From: Streptomyces sp. MUM 178J
Lineage (GTDB): Bacteria; Actinomycetota; Actinomycetes; Streptomycetales; Streptomycetaceae
Assembly: GCF_022414575.1 (NCBI RefSeq)
Contig: NZ_JADWYQ010000033.1
Span: 15,232-79,231 of the forward strand
Direction of reading: 5' to 3'
DNA: 64,000 nucleotides
A model generated the notes under the pieces. It was given only the letters and a program-made list of their open reading frames with translations. It ran no database searches and was not told where the DNA came from. Shown piece after piece: positions 43,667 through 51,670 of the stretch (the first letter of the stretch is position 1; each line of letters opens with the position of its first letter). Both the position numbers and the translations under genes were made by a program.

Positions 43667-44470
43667 TCAGCGGACCTCGGTGATCTCCGGTCCGCGCTGG
43701 AGCTGCCCCATGCCTCCGGAGAAGCGCGAGTTGCTCTGCTGCTCCTGCTGTACGCCCTCCGGCACCATCTGGGCGTCCTCCGGCAGCTTCAGCACGATCG
43801 GGTCGCGCGGAGCCATCGGCCCTTCGCCGCGGACCACCACGGTGTCGCGGAAGATCTGCTCCAGCAGCCCCGCGGCCTCCGGGTGCACGGCGCCCTGTCC
43901 GGAGATCACTCCGCGCAGGAACCAGCGCGGCCCGTCGACGCCCACGAAGCGGACGATCTGCACGCCGCCGGTGCCGTCCGGCAGCTGCACCGGCACCTGG
44001 GCCCGAAGCTCCCAGCCGAGGGGGCCCTCGACCTCGTCGATGACACCGCCCTGCTGGGTGATGCCGGAGGCGATCTCCTCGCGGACCTCGCCCCAGATGC
44101 CCTCCTTCTTGGGGGCGGCGAAGGCCTGAAGCTGTACGGCGCTGTCGCGCAGCACGACGGTGGCCGCGACGATCGCGTCCCCCGCGACCTCGACCCGCAG
44201 CTCCATGCCCTCCACTCCGGGCACGAACAGACCGCCCAGGTCGACCCGGCCCTCGGCGGGCTTGGAGACCTCCGAGACGTCCCAGGGGCCGTCGGGCCGG
44301 GGCGCGGGCGGAAGGTTCGTCCGGCGCGCTGCGCCCTCCTCGTCGGCGCCCGCGGCGTCCACTGCGTCCGCGGCGTTCTCTGCGGCCCGCTCGTCGCCGA
44401 CCTGCTCGGCCTCGCCCGCTGCGTCCGCCGCGTCCCTGGCGGAACCACTCTTCTTGCGACGTCCGAACAC
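43667..44470 (-). CDS. DUF3710 family protein
   Basis: A 267-residue conserved actinobacterial protein of unknown function (Rv2696c position). The first 65 residues are charged and Ala-rich (likely disordered). The conserved domain includes GLFVPGVEGMELRVEVAGD, QLQAFAAPKKEGIWGEVREE and VRFVGVDGPRWFLRGVISG. GTG 44470 follows GGAAGGA by seven bases. It sits one base after the dUTPase stop, so the two are probably co-transcribed. Confidence 0.9.
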   Translation of the reverse strand: MFGRRKKSGSARDAADAAGEAEQVGDERAAENAADAVDAAGADEEGAARRTNLPPAPRPDGPWDVSEVSKPAEGRVDLGGLFVPGVEGMELRVEVAGDAIVAATVVLRDSAVQLQAFAAPKKEGIWGEVREEIASGITQQGGVIDEVEGPLGWELRAQVPVQLPDGTGGVQIVRFVGVDGPRWFLRGVISGQGAVHPEAAGLLEQIFRDTVVVRGEGPMAPRDPIVLKLPEDAQMVPEGVQQEQQSNSRFSGGMGQLQRGPEITEVR

Positions 44471-44471
44471 G

Positions 44472-45011
44472 TCACTGTCCTTCCCGGTCGGATACGACCG
44501 AAGCGTATCGATTCCCACCCGTTGAGCCGTCCACGGCGGCATGACCGCCGGTGGACCCGAAGCCCCCCTCGGCCCGCGCCGAGCCGGGAAGCTCCGCCAC
44601 CTCGTGGAAGCGCACCTTCTCGACCTGCTGGACGACCAGTTGGGCAATCCGGTCGAACCGTTCGAACCGCACGCTCTCGCGCGGATCCAGATTGACCACG
44701 ATCACCTTGATCTCTCCACGGTACCCGGCATCGACCGTCCCCGGGGCATTCACGAAGGCGACTCCGCAGCGGGCGGCGAGGCCTGAGCGGGGGTGTACGA
44801 AGGCCGCGTACCCGTCCGGGAGCGCGATAGACACCCCGGTGGGCAGGACGGCGCGCTCGCCCGGTGCGAGCTCGGCGGCCTCGCGGGTCACCAGATCGGC
44901 TCCGGCGTCGCCCGGATGCGCGTAGCTCGGCAGCGGGACCTCGGGGTCCACACGCCGGATCAGCACGTCGACGGGGCTGACGGGGCTGCCGGGGCTGGCG
45001 GGATCGGTCAT
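44472..45011 (-). CDS. dut: Deoxyuridine 5'-triphosphate nucleotidohydrolase (dUTPase)
   Basis: A 179-residue trimeric dUTPase that hydrolyses dUTP to dUMP and pyrophosphate, keeping uracil out of DNA. The five family motifs are visible: HPGDAGADLVTRE (1), HPRSGLAAR (2), GTVDAGYRGEIKVIVVNLD (3), RIAQLVVQ (4) and RAEGGFGSTGG (5). The start overlaps the thioesterase stop (TGATG). It lies in the expected order with DUF3710 and DUF3093. Confidence 0.97.
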   Translation of the reverse strand: MTDPASPGSPVSPVDVLIRRVDPEVPLPSYAHPGDAGADLVTREAAELAPGERAVLPTGVSIALPDGYAAFVHPRSGLAARCGVAFVNAPGTVDAGYRGEIKVIVVNLDPRESVRFERFDRIAQLVVQQVEKVRFHEVAELPGSARAEGGFGSTGGHAAVDGSTGGNRYASVVSDREGQ

Positions 45012-45631
45012 CAGGGGTTCACCTCGAAGGCGCGGGCGCGCCTGATCTGATCGGGGTCGGCCATGGCTGCCTGGATCTCCTCCGGGCGGCCGTTGTCGAT
45101 GAAGTGGTCGACCTTGACCTCGATGAAGAGGGCGTCGGCGCGGACGGCGACGGGGCCGTCGGGGCCGCCGATCCGGCCGACCGCGGAGGAGTAGATCTTG
45201 CGTCCGGCGACGGCGGTGACCTCGGCCCGCAGATGGAGCACGGTGTCCACCGGCACCGGGCGTACGAAGTCCGTCTCGAGTCGGCCGGTGACCGCGATCA
45301 CCCGCAGCAGCCAGTTGAGCGAGCCGAGCGTCTCGTCGAGCGCCGTGGCCAGCACACCGCCGTGCGCCAGTCCGGGGGCGCCCTGGTGGGCGGGCTTGAC
45401 CGTGAACTCCGCGGTGACGCTGACGCCCTCGCCGGCCCGTGCTTCGAGGTGCAGGCCGTGGGGCTGGGCGCCGCCGCAGCCGAAGCAGTGGTCGTAGTGC
45501 GCGCCGAGCGGCTCGCCGGGGGCCGGGGCCTCCGGGTGCCGCACGGGGGCGACGGCGTCGGCGGGAGGTGTCAGCGCCCGGGAGTCGGATCGTGGACCGG
45601 GGGCCGGCCCCGGAGAGTTCGCGGTACTCAC
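45011..45631 (-). CDS. PaaI-family hotdog-fold thioesterase
   Basis: A roughly 206-residue hotdog-fold acyl-CoA thioesterase. The core shows FGCGGAQPHGLHLEA, PAHQGAPGLAHGGVLATALD (the HGG motif and catalytic acid region), and RLETDFVRPVPVDTVLHLRA. The GTG at 45631 is used; longer readings reach 45691 and would run into the divergent gene. The N-terminal 45 residues are Pro/Ala-rich. Its substrate is unknown. It is co-translated with dut. Confidence 0.85.
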   Translation of the reverse strand: MSTANSPGPAPGPRSDSRALTPPADAVAPVRHPEAPAPGEPLGAHYDHCFGCGGAQPHGLHLEARAGEGVSVTAEFTVKPAHQGAPGLAHGGVLATALDETLGSLNWLLRVIAVTGRLETDFVRPVPVDTVLHLRAEVTAVAGRKIYSSAVGRIGGPDGPVAVRADALFIEVKVDHFIDNGRPEEIQAAMADPDQIRRARAFEVNP

Positions 45632-45689
45632 AGGCGCAGACCTTACCCGCGCGGACAGGGCCCGGGCGCACCGTGCCAAGCTTGACCCC

Positions 45690-46160
45690 ATGCAGTCCTC
45701 CGCGCCCCAGCAGGCCCCGCAGTATGCAGAACGGCTGACCGCGCCCCGCTCCTGGTGGCTCGTGGCGGCCCTCGCGGGCGTCAGCGGCGGTCTGGTGCTG
45801 CTGCCGCTGGGGGTGCTGCCGATGCTCGGCGGGCTGCTTGCGGCGGCGGCACTGGCCTGTGCTGCTGTCAGCTCCTACGGCTCGGCGCGCATCCGGGTGG
45901 TGGCGGGCTCACTGGTCGCCGGCGACGCCCGGATTCCCGTCTCGGCGCTCGGCCAGGCCGAGGCGCTGGACGCGGCGGACGCGCGCGCCTGGCGGCTGCA
46001 CAAGGCCGACCCGCGGGCGTTCATGCTGCTGCGCAGCTATGTGCCGACGGCGGTGCGGATCGAGGTGACGGACCCCGAGGACCCGACGCCGTATCTCTAC
46101 CTCTCGACCCGCGATCCAAAGGGCCTGGCAGCCGCGCTGGAGGCGGCTCGCACCGCCTGA
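45690..46160 (+). CDS. DUF3093 family membrane protein
   Basis: A 156-residue protein with two adjacent transmembrane segments near residues 22-65 and a cytoplasmic domain containing ARIPVSALGQAEALD, FMLLRSYVPTAVRIEV and PYLYLSTRDPKGLAAALE. The family is conserved next to dut in actinobacteria (Rv2698 position). The function is unknown. It is divergent from the thioesterase with 58 bases between. Confidence 0.9.
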   Translation: MQSSAPQQAPQYAERLTAPRSWWLVAALAGVSGGLVLLPLGVLPMLGGLLAAAALACAAVSSYGSARIRVVAGSLVAGDARIPVSALGQAEALDAADARAWRLHKADPRAFMLLRSYVPTAVRIEVTDPEDPTPYLYLSTRDPKGLAAALEAARTA

Positions 46161-46241
46161 GGCGCATGGGCCCCGCGTGCTCGGCACGGGGTGCGGGGGC
46201 GGAGCCCCGGGGGTGAGCGGGCTCAGCGGAGGTGAACAGGC

Positions 46242-47189
46242 TCAGCGGCCCGGCTCGCGAGGCAGGGGAGCAGCCGCGGGCAGGGGCAGGGGCAGGGCCG
46301 GCTGCTCCAGCGGGGGCAGCTCGGGCAGGGCGTCCCAGGGGATCTGCCGGCTGCGCAGGTCCTTGCGGATGCGCTCCGCGAGCTTCCTGGTCTCCCGACG
46401 GTTCATGGCGGCCCCGACGGCCGCGCCGACCAGGAACGGGATCAGGTTCGGCAGGTTCCGCACGGTGCGCTTCATGATCTGCTGACGCAGCTCGCGCTTG
46501 AGTCCGCCGCCGAGCGCGACGTTCTTGTACGTCGACGGCTTGGTGACGTCGACGCCGCGCTCCTCGGTCCACGACGTCAGATAGGCGGCGCTGCGCTCCT
46601 TCAGCGTGCCGGGCGGACGCAGGCCGTAGACCTCGTACAGCTCGGCGATGAGCTTCAGCTCGATGGCTGCCACGCCGACGATCTCCGCGGCCAGCTCGGC
46701 GGGCATCGCCGGGGGCACCGGGAGCATCGCGGCGGCTCCGACGCCGGCGCCCACGGTGGAGGTGCCGGCGGCCGCGCCCGCGATCAGTTTGTCGGCGAGC
46801 TGCTCGGGGGTGAGGCCGGGGAACTGCGCGCGCAGGGTCGTGAGGTCGCGCACGGGGATGCGGGGCGCGTTCTCGACGATGCGGTCCGCCACGAAGGCCA
46901 GTGAGATCTTCACGCCCTGGCCGCTTGCGCGGACGCCGCGCTTGACCAGGCTCGGCCGTTCCTCGTCTGCCGCGGGTCCGGTTGCCGCGGGTCCGGCCGT
47001 GCGCGCTGCTTCGAGCGAGGCCGACCGGCCTCGCCCGTCGTCGTTCTGCGTGCCGTCGGACGGCAGCACGGCGGGCGAGTGCCCGGCAGACGCGGTGGCG
47101 TCTACCGACGGGCCCGTACCGCCCTGGTGGGCCGCTGCCGGCTTCGGGCGCCGAAAGCGCCGCTTCCTGGACGGTGTCTCAGCTGCCAC
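46242..47189 (-). CDS. EcsC-like conserved actinobacterial protein
   Basis: A 315-residue protein. Residues 1-85 are low-complexity, rich in Ala, Gly and Ser. The conserved part (about 90-300) has SLAFVADRIVENAPRIPVRD, LTPEQLADKLIAGAAAGTST, EIVGVAAIELKLIAELYEVY and the Gly-rich LIPFLVGAAVGAAMNRRETR, which resembles the membrane-associated end of EcsC proteins. The last 40 residues are Pro-rich. The function is unknown. It follows the DUF4193 gene by 13 bases, so the two form an operon. Confidence 0.75.
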   Translation of the reverse strand: MAAETPSRKRRFRRPKPAAAHQGGTGPSVDATASAGHSPAVLPSDGTQNDDGRGRSASLEAARTAGPAATGPAADEERPSLVKRGVRASGQGVKISLAFVADRIVENAPRIPVRDLTTLRAQFPGLTPEQLADKLIAGAAAGTSTVGAGVGAAAMLPVPPAMPAELAAEIVGVAAIELKLIAELYEVYGLRPPGTLKERSAAYLTSWTEERGVDVTKPSTYKNVALGGGLKRELRQQIMKRTVRNLPNLIPFLVGAAVGAAMNRRETRKLAERIRKDLRSRQIPWDALPELPPLEQPALPLPLPAAAPLPREPGR

Positions 47190-47202
47190 GGCCGACCGGA
47201 CC

Positions 47203-47499
47203 TCAGTCGCAGTCGCGGCAGATCGGCTGGCCGTTCTTCTCCCGGGCGAGCTGGCTGCGGTGGTGCACCAGGAAGCAGCTCATGCACGTGAACTCGTCCT
47301 GCTGCTTGGGCAGCACCCGGACGGCCAGCTCCTCGTTGGAGAGGTCCGCGCCGGGCAGCTCCAGGCTCTCGGCCGCCTCGAACTCGTCGACGTCTACGGT
47401 CGAGGCCGACTTGTCGTTCCGCCGGGACTTCAGCTCTTCGATGCTGTCCTCGTTGAGGTCGTCATCGGTCTTGCGTGGGGTGTCGTAATCCGTTGCCAT
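47203..47499 (-). CDS. DUF4193 zinc-ribbon protein
   Basis: A 98-residue acidic actinobacterial protein. The C-terminal zinc ribbon has C-x2-C in FTCMSCFLVHHR and C-x2-C in ICRDCD at the very end. The N-terminal part (TDYDTPRKTDDDLNEDSIEE) is strongly acidic. ATG 47499 follows GGGGGAG. It occupies the Rv2699c position. It is likely a small regulatory or RNA-polymerase-associated type protein, but no function is established to my knowledge. Confidence 0.92.
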   Translation of the reverse strand: MATDYDTPRKTDDDLNEDSIEELKSRRNDKSASTVDVDEFEAAESLELPGADLSNEELAVRVLPKQQDEFTCMSCFLVHHRSQLAREKNGQPICRDCD

Positions 47500-47938
47500 G
47501 TCGCTCTCCCCCTCTGGGTGTCTGCGGTGTCTCCAGCGCACGTAACGCGTGAGAGGCCGGACTTGTGCCCGACCCGAGGCGGAGATTTTGCCTCACATCA
47601 AGGTCTGTTACTCAATCGACACCCAACCGGACCACTCAAGAGTGATCAGGTTGGACGGCGAAGGGGACCGTACACGGTCCTGAAGCCGCATTTCATCAGG
47701 GCCACCCCGTTTACTTCCCGTAATCCCGACCCTAGGAAACCCGGACTTTTCCTGGCTTTCCGGCAAGATTCTTGATCACGGAGAGTAGATGGCGTGAAAT
47801 GCGCCTCTGTGATCGATCCCACAAGCCCACCTCGGGGGCGAGCCCCGAAAATTCCGCTCAAAGCGAACATAACCCCGTGCGTGTCATCAGCCTCTCAGAG
47901 CCGCCCGTTCCCACCCGATCCTGGCGGGGGCCGGCCTC
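47500..47938. promoter_or_regulatory. Intergenic region upstream of DUF4193 / downstream of cutS
   Basis: About 440 bases, A+T-richer than average from 47560 to 47800. It must contain the promoter of the DUF4193-EcsC operon and the cutS terminator. A short open frame on the minus strand (47646-47870) has neither ribosome site nor recognisable family, so I do not call it. Confidence 0.5.
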
Positions 47939-49174
47939 TCAGACAGGCAGGGTGACACGCATCACCAGGCCGCCGCCCTCGCGGGGCTCCGCGATGATAC
48001 GGCCTCCGTGGGCCCGGGCGATCGACCGGGCGATGGAGAGCCCCAGGCCCACCCCCCTGTCGCTGCCCGTCCGCTCCTGCCTCAGCCGACGGAACGGCTC
48101 AAACATATTGTCGATTTCGTAGGCGGGTACCACCGGTCCGGTGTTCGAGACCTCCAGAACCGCATGGCCCTGCCGCATCCCGGTGGTGACCTCCACCCAG
48201 CCGTCCTCCGGGATGTTGTAGCGGACGGCGTTCTGGACGAGGTTCAGGGCGATCCGCTCCAGCAGGACGCCATTGCCCTGGACCGTCGCGGCGGCCTGCT
48301 CCCCGCGGATCTCCACCCCCTTCTCCACTGCCTCGGTGCGCACCTGGTCCACGGCGCGGCCCGCCACCTCGGCGAGGTCGACCGGCTTCCGCTCCACGAT
48401 CTGGTTGTCGCTGCGGGCCAGCAGCAGCAGCCCCTCCACCAGTTGCTCGCTGCGCTCATTGGTGGCCAGCAGCGTCTTGCCGAGCTGCTGGAGCTCCACT
48501 GGAGCCCCGGGGTCGGAGAGATGGACCTCCAGCAGCGTCCGGTTGATCGCGAGCGGAGTTCGCAGCTCGTGGGAGGCGTTGGCGACGAACCGCTGCTGGG
48601 CGGTGAAGGCGCGCTCCAGCCGGTCCAGCATCTCGTCGAAGGTGTCGGCGAGCTCCTTCAGCTCGTCGTCGGGCCCGTCCAGCTCGATCCGCCGGGTCAG
48701 GTCGGAACCGGCGACCCGGCGGGCGGTGCGGGTGATCCGACCCAGCGGGGACAGCACCCGGCCCGCCATGGCGTAGCCGAAGGCGAACGCGATCACGCTG
48801 AGGCCGAGCAGGGCGAAGAGCGAGCGGCGCAGCAGATCGTCCAGCGCCATCTCCCGCTGGTGCTGCAGACAGCCCGCGACGGCCTCGTTGAACTGCTCGC
48901 CGGTCCCGGTCGCCGGAAGCTCGCACCAGGTCTGGGTCGGCAGCACCTCGCCCCGGACGATGCGGAACGGCAGATCGCCCACGCTGACGTGCAGCGCCTG
49001 CGCCGTCAGCAGATAGATGATCGACAGCAGCAGGATGCCCGCGATCAGGAACATGCCCCCGTACAGCAGGGTGAGCCGTATCCGGATCGTCGGACGCAGC
49101 CAGGGGCGCATGGGCTCCCGCGGATCCCAGGTGGGCTTCGGCGGGACGGCGGGGTGCGGGGGGTGCGTACTCAT
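47939..49174 (-). CDS. cutS: CutS-type sensor histidine kinase
   Basis: A 411-residue kinase. Transmembrane segments are at about 38-58 and 118-138, around an extracytoplasmic loop of 60 residues that holds two Cys (TWCELP and AGCLQHQ). HAMP follows (about 140-190), then the HisKA box VANASHELRTPLAINRTLLE with the phospho-acceptor His, and ATPase motifs LNLVQNAVRYN and GVGLGLSIARSIARAHGG. The two loop Cys match the CutS proteins of Streptomyces, whose paired Cys are proposed to report extracytoplasmic disulfide status. It lies five bases downstream of cutR on the same strand. Confidence 0.92.
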   Translation of the reverse strand: MSTHPPHPAVPPKPTWDPREPMRPWLRPTIRIRLTLLYGGMFLIAGILLLSIIYLLTAQALHVSVGDLPFRIVRGEVLPTQTWCELPATGTGEQFNEAVAGCLQHQREMALDDLLRRSLFALLGLSVIAFAFGYAMAGRVLSPLGRITRTARRVAGSDLTRRIELDGPDDELKELADTFDEMLDRLERAFTAQQRFVANASHELRTPLAINRTLLEVHLSDPGAPVELQQLGKTLLATNERSEQLVEGLLLLARSDNQIVERKPVDLAEVAGRAVDQVRTEAVEKGVEIRGEQAAATVQGNGVLLERIALNLVQNAVRYNIPEDGWVEVTTGMRQGHAVLEVSNTGPVVPAYEIDNMFEPFRRLRQERTGSDRGVGLGLSIARSIARAHGGRIIAEPREGGGLVMRVTLPV

Positions 49175-49179
49175 AGGCG

Positions 49180-49833
49180 TCAGATCCGGTAGCCGGAACC
49201 GGGCACCGTGACGATCACGGGCGGCTCCCCCAGCTTGCGGCGCAGGGTCATCACCGTCACCCGGACCACATTGGTGAACGGGTCGGTGTTCTCGTCCCAG
49301 GCCTTCTCCAGCAGCTGCTCGGCCGAGACGACCGCCCCCTCGCTGCGCATCAGCACCTCCAGGACTGCGAACTCCTTGGGGGCGAGCTGGATCTCCCTGC
49401 CGTCGCGGAAGACCTCACGGCGATTGGGGTCGAGCTTGATCCCGGCACGTTCCAGGACCGGCGGCAGGGGCACGGTGGTGCGTCGACCGAGCGCCCGAAC
49501 CCGGGCCGTCAGCTCGCTGAAGGCGAACGGCTTGGGCAGATAGTCGTCGGCGCCCAGTTCCAGGCCCTCGACACGGTCGCTGACGTCGCCGGAGGCGGTC
49601 AGCATCAGCACACGCGTGGGCATGCCCAGCTCGACGATCCTGCGGCACACGTCGTCCCCGTGGACGAGGGGGAGGTCCCGGTCAAGCACCACGACGTCGT
49701 AGTCGTTGACCCCGACGCGTTCCAGGGCCGCGGCGCCGTCGTACACGACGTCGACCGCCATGGCCTCCCGGCGCAGTCCGGTGGCCACCGCATCGGCGAG
49801 CAGCTGCTCGTCCTCGACGACGAGTACACGCAC
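49180..49833 (-). CDS. cutR: CutR-type OmpR-family response regulator
   Basis: A 217-residue response regulator. The receiver domain has EDE at 7-9, Asp in VVLDRDLPLVHGDDV (about residue 51) and Lys in YLPKPFAF. The winged helix includes LAPKEFAVLEVLMRSEGAV and NVVRVTVMTLRRKLGEPP. The length and sequence match CutR of S. lividans/coelicolor as I recall it. GTG 49833 follows GGAGGAAGG. It is the first gene of the cutRS operon, probably controlling secretion-stress genes. Confidence 0.95.
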   Translation of the reverse strand: MRVLVVEDEQLLADAVATGLRREAMAVDVVYDGAAALERVGVNDYDVVVLDRDLPLVHGDDVCRRIVELGMPTRVLMLTASGDVSDRVEGLELGADDYLPKPFAFSELTARVRALGRRTTVPLPPVLERAGIKLDPNRREVFRDGREIQLAPKEFAVLEVLMRSEGAVVSAEQLLEKAWDENTDPFTNVVRVTVMTLRRKLGEPPVIVTVPGSGYRI

Positions 49834-50212
49834 GTCGCTTTTCCTTCCTCCGGGCCCGTCAGAGTGCGGGCATAGCTGGTGGTGCGGCACGGTCCGTGCC
49901 GCCCTCCATCCTGCCTGTTACGCGGGTAAACCCGCGGTAAGCCGCCGGTGACGGGGAGACAGGCGCCACAGGTCGCCTGGGATTCACCGGATTCACGCAC
50001 AGGTTGAGGTTTCTGTGAGGAGGGCGCTGGGGAAGACGGTTCACACACCCCGCGATCACTGTCTGTCCGGGGCGCGCCACGAGCCGTTCCGATCCGGGGT
50101 GGGTCCCCTGGACCTGCCGGACCCGGAGGACAGACCGAACAGCCTGACAACACCTTCAGGACCCACCGTCGGCACACCCCCGTGCCACCGACCCACGACG
50201 AGGGGGCGCACC
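49834..50212. promoter_or_regulatory. Divergent region between cutR and the 55-residue gene
   Basis: About 380 bases with the promoters of cutRS (minus) and of the small gene (plus). There is an A+T-richer stretch near 49980-50040. I see no gene and no strong palindrome. Confidence 0.45.
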
Positions 50213-50380
50213 ATGGACGCTTTCACCGCAGGGCTGCTGCAGCGCATAGAGGCCGCGGAGTCCGACCTCACGAAGGCTCGCGCGGACGGCGACGACTTCC
50301 TCGTGGACGTCGAGCTGGCCGAGTTGGAGGACCTCCGACGCCTGGCCGCCGAACACGGCGTGGAGGTGGGCGCGGTCTGA
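50213..50380 (+). CDS. Conserved small protein (55 aa), unknown
   Basis: A small acidic helical protein, MDAFTAGLLQRIEAAESDLT continuing into KARADGDDFLVDVELAELED and ending HGVEVGAV. It has Streptomyces-like codon use, a ribosome site (GGGGGCG) and an immediate downstream terminator, so I consider it a real gene. The regular hydrophobic spacing suggests a two-helix or coiled-coil hairpin. The family and function are unknown to me. Confidence 0.8.
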   Translation: MDAFTAGLLQRIEAAESDLTKARADGDDFLVDVELAELEDLRRLAAEHGVEVGAV

Positions 50381-50401
50381 CACCGCGACCCGCCTGCCGA
50401 A

Positions 50402-50432
50402 GGGCCCCGCGCCACGGGATGGCGCGGGGCCC
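50402..50432. terminator. Terminator after the 55-residue gene
   Basis: GGGCCCCGCGCC (50402-50413) pairs perfectly with GGCGCGGGGCCC (50421-50432) around a seven-base loop, 22 bases after the stop codon. Confidence 0.85.
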
Positions 50433-50586
50433 TCGGCCGTGCCGCCGCCGGCCTCAAGCCCGGGGGCTCCACCCCCGACCCCGTTCACGGGGCTCCCCCC
50501 GGACCGCCGCACCTCGAACTCCCCCAGCCGCCTCAGCCGGGCTCCGTCCCGGGGTACCCCCACGGAGGCGCCCAGGCGAGGCTGAT

Positions 50587-50625
50587 CTTGTCCTCAATCG
50601 CCGGACGGGCTGGATTTCCCAGCCC
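50587..50625. repeat. Streptomyces dispersed intergenic repeat
   Basis: The sequence CTTGTCCTCAATCGCCGGAC, continuing GGGCTGG, is a motif I recall as recurring between genes throughout Streptomyces chromosomes. Here it leads into a small hairpin (GGGCTGG/CCAGCCC, loop ATTT or close). It lies in the gene-free 50433-50816 stretch, downstream of the inositol monophosphatase gene. Confidence 0.6.
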
Positions 50626-50757
50626 GCCCCGGAGGCATCGAGCCGTCGAGGCATCTCCGCAGGGGCGTACCTGCCAGCGGCAGCCGGGGAGAAGTCCGGG
50701 GGAGCTTGAGGACACGGCCGAGGGCCGTATGAGGTCTGGGGGGCGTGCCCCCAGCTA

Positions 50758-50801
50758 CGGGACGGGACAGGGCGGGACAGGGCGGGGCGGGGCGGGGCGG
50801 G
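50758..50801 (+). repeat. G-rich pentamer tract
   Basis: Tandem GGGAC/GGGGC-type pentamers, with at least seven runs of three or more G separated by one or two bases. The tract could form G-quadruplex on the plus strand. It lies 16 bases beyond the inositol monophosphatase stop codon. Confidence 0.7.
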
Positions 50802-50816
50802 AAAAGATGATCCCGT

Positions 50817-51659
50817 TCAGTCGTGCCAGGCCCCCAGCTCCTCCAGAATCGCCTGGAGCGGCTCGAAGACACCCGGCGGCGCCGCGATCGTCAGGTCGTA
50901 GGACGGGCGGTCGCCCGGGCGGCCGCCCGTCAGCGCGCCCGCCTCGCGGGCGATCAGGTCGCCCGCGGCGAGGTCCCAGGGGTGCAGGCCCCGCTCGTAG
51001 TACCCGTCCAGCCGTCCGGCGGCCACATCGCACAGGTCCACCGCCGCGGAGCCGCCGCGCCGGATGTCCCGCAGGCGGGGGATCAGCTGCCGGGCGAGAT
51101 CCGCCTGACGGCTGCGGACCTCCGTCACATAGTTGAAGCCCGTGGACACCAGGGCCTGCTCCAGCGGCGCCGCGGGACGGCACCGCAGCCGCCGGTCGCC
51201 GACCCACGCACCGCCGCCCAGCACCGCGTGGTAGGTCTCACCGCGCATGGGCGCGGCCACCACCCCCACCACGGTCCGCCCGTCGCGCTGTGCGGCGATG
51301 GAGACGGCCCAGGTCGGCAGCCCGTAGAGATAGTTCACCGTGCCGTCGAGCGGATCGATCACCCAGCGGACTCCGCTGTCGCCCTCCGACGACGCTCCCT
51401 CCTCCCCGAGGAAGCCGTCGTCGGGACGGTGCTCCGCCAGAAAGCCGGTGATCAGCTTCTCTGCGGCGATGTCCATCTCGGTGACGACGTCGACTGGGCT
51501 CGACTTGGTGGCGGCGACGCCGAGGTCGTCCGGTCGTCCGTCGCGCAGCAGCTCTCCGGCGCGGCGGGCGGCCTCCTGGGCGAGGGCGAGCAGTTGCGCG
51601 GCCAGCTCGTCGTCGGTCTGACCGGCGGACTGGCCTGCGGTGGTCGGCTCTTCGGTCAC
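50817..51659 (-). CDS. suhB: Inositol monophosphatase family protein
   Basis: A 280-residue Mg2+-dependent phosphatase. Motifs are FLGEEGASSEGDSG (metal-binding Glu), WVIDPLDGTVNYLYGLPTWA (DPxDGT) and ERGLHPWDLAAGDLIAREAG (WD..AG). It converts inositol-1-phosphate to inositol or acts on related sugar phosphates. GTG 51659 follows AGGAG. It occupies the suhB position (Rv2701c) relative to DUF4193. It lies 11 bases after the ferrochelatase stop. Confidence 0.92.
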   Translation of the reverse strand: MTEEPTTAGQSAGQTDDELAAQLLALAQEAARRAGELLRDGRPDDLGVAATKSSPVDVVTEMDIAAEKLITGFLAEHRPDDGFLGEEGASSEGDSGVRWVIDPLDGTVNYLYGLPTWAVSIAAQRDGRTVVGVVAAPMRGETYHAVLGGGAWVGDRRLRCRPAAPLEQALVSTGFNYVTEVRSRQADLARQLIPRLRDIRRGGSAAVDLCDVAAGRLDGYYERGLHPWDLAAGDLIAREAGALTGGRPGDRPSYDLTIAAPPGVFEPLQAILEELGAWHD

Positions 51660-51670
51660 GGGTGTGCTCC

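Noticed and set aside
47646..47870. Minus-strand 74-codon open frame upstream of DUF4193
   Set aside because: No ribosome site, no family, and it lies in an A+T-richer promoter region.
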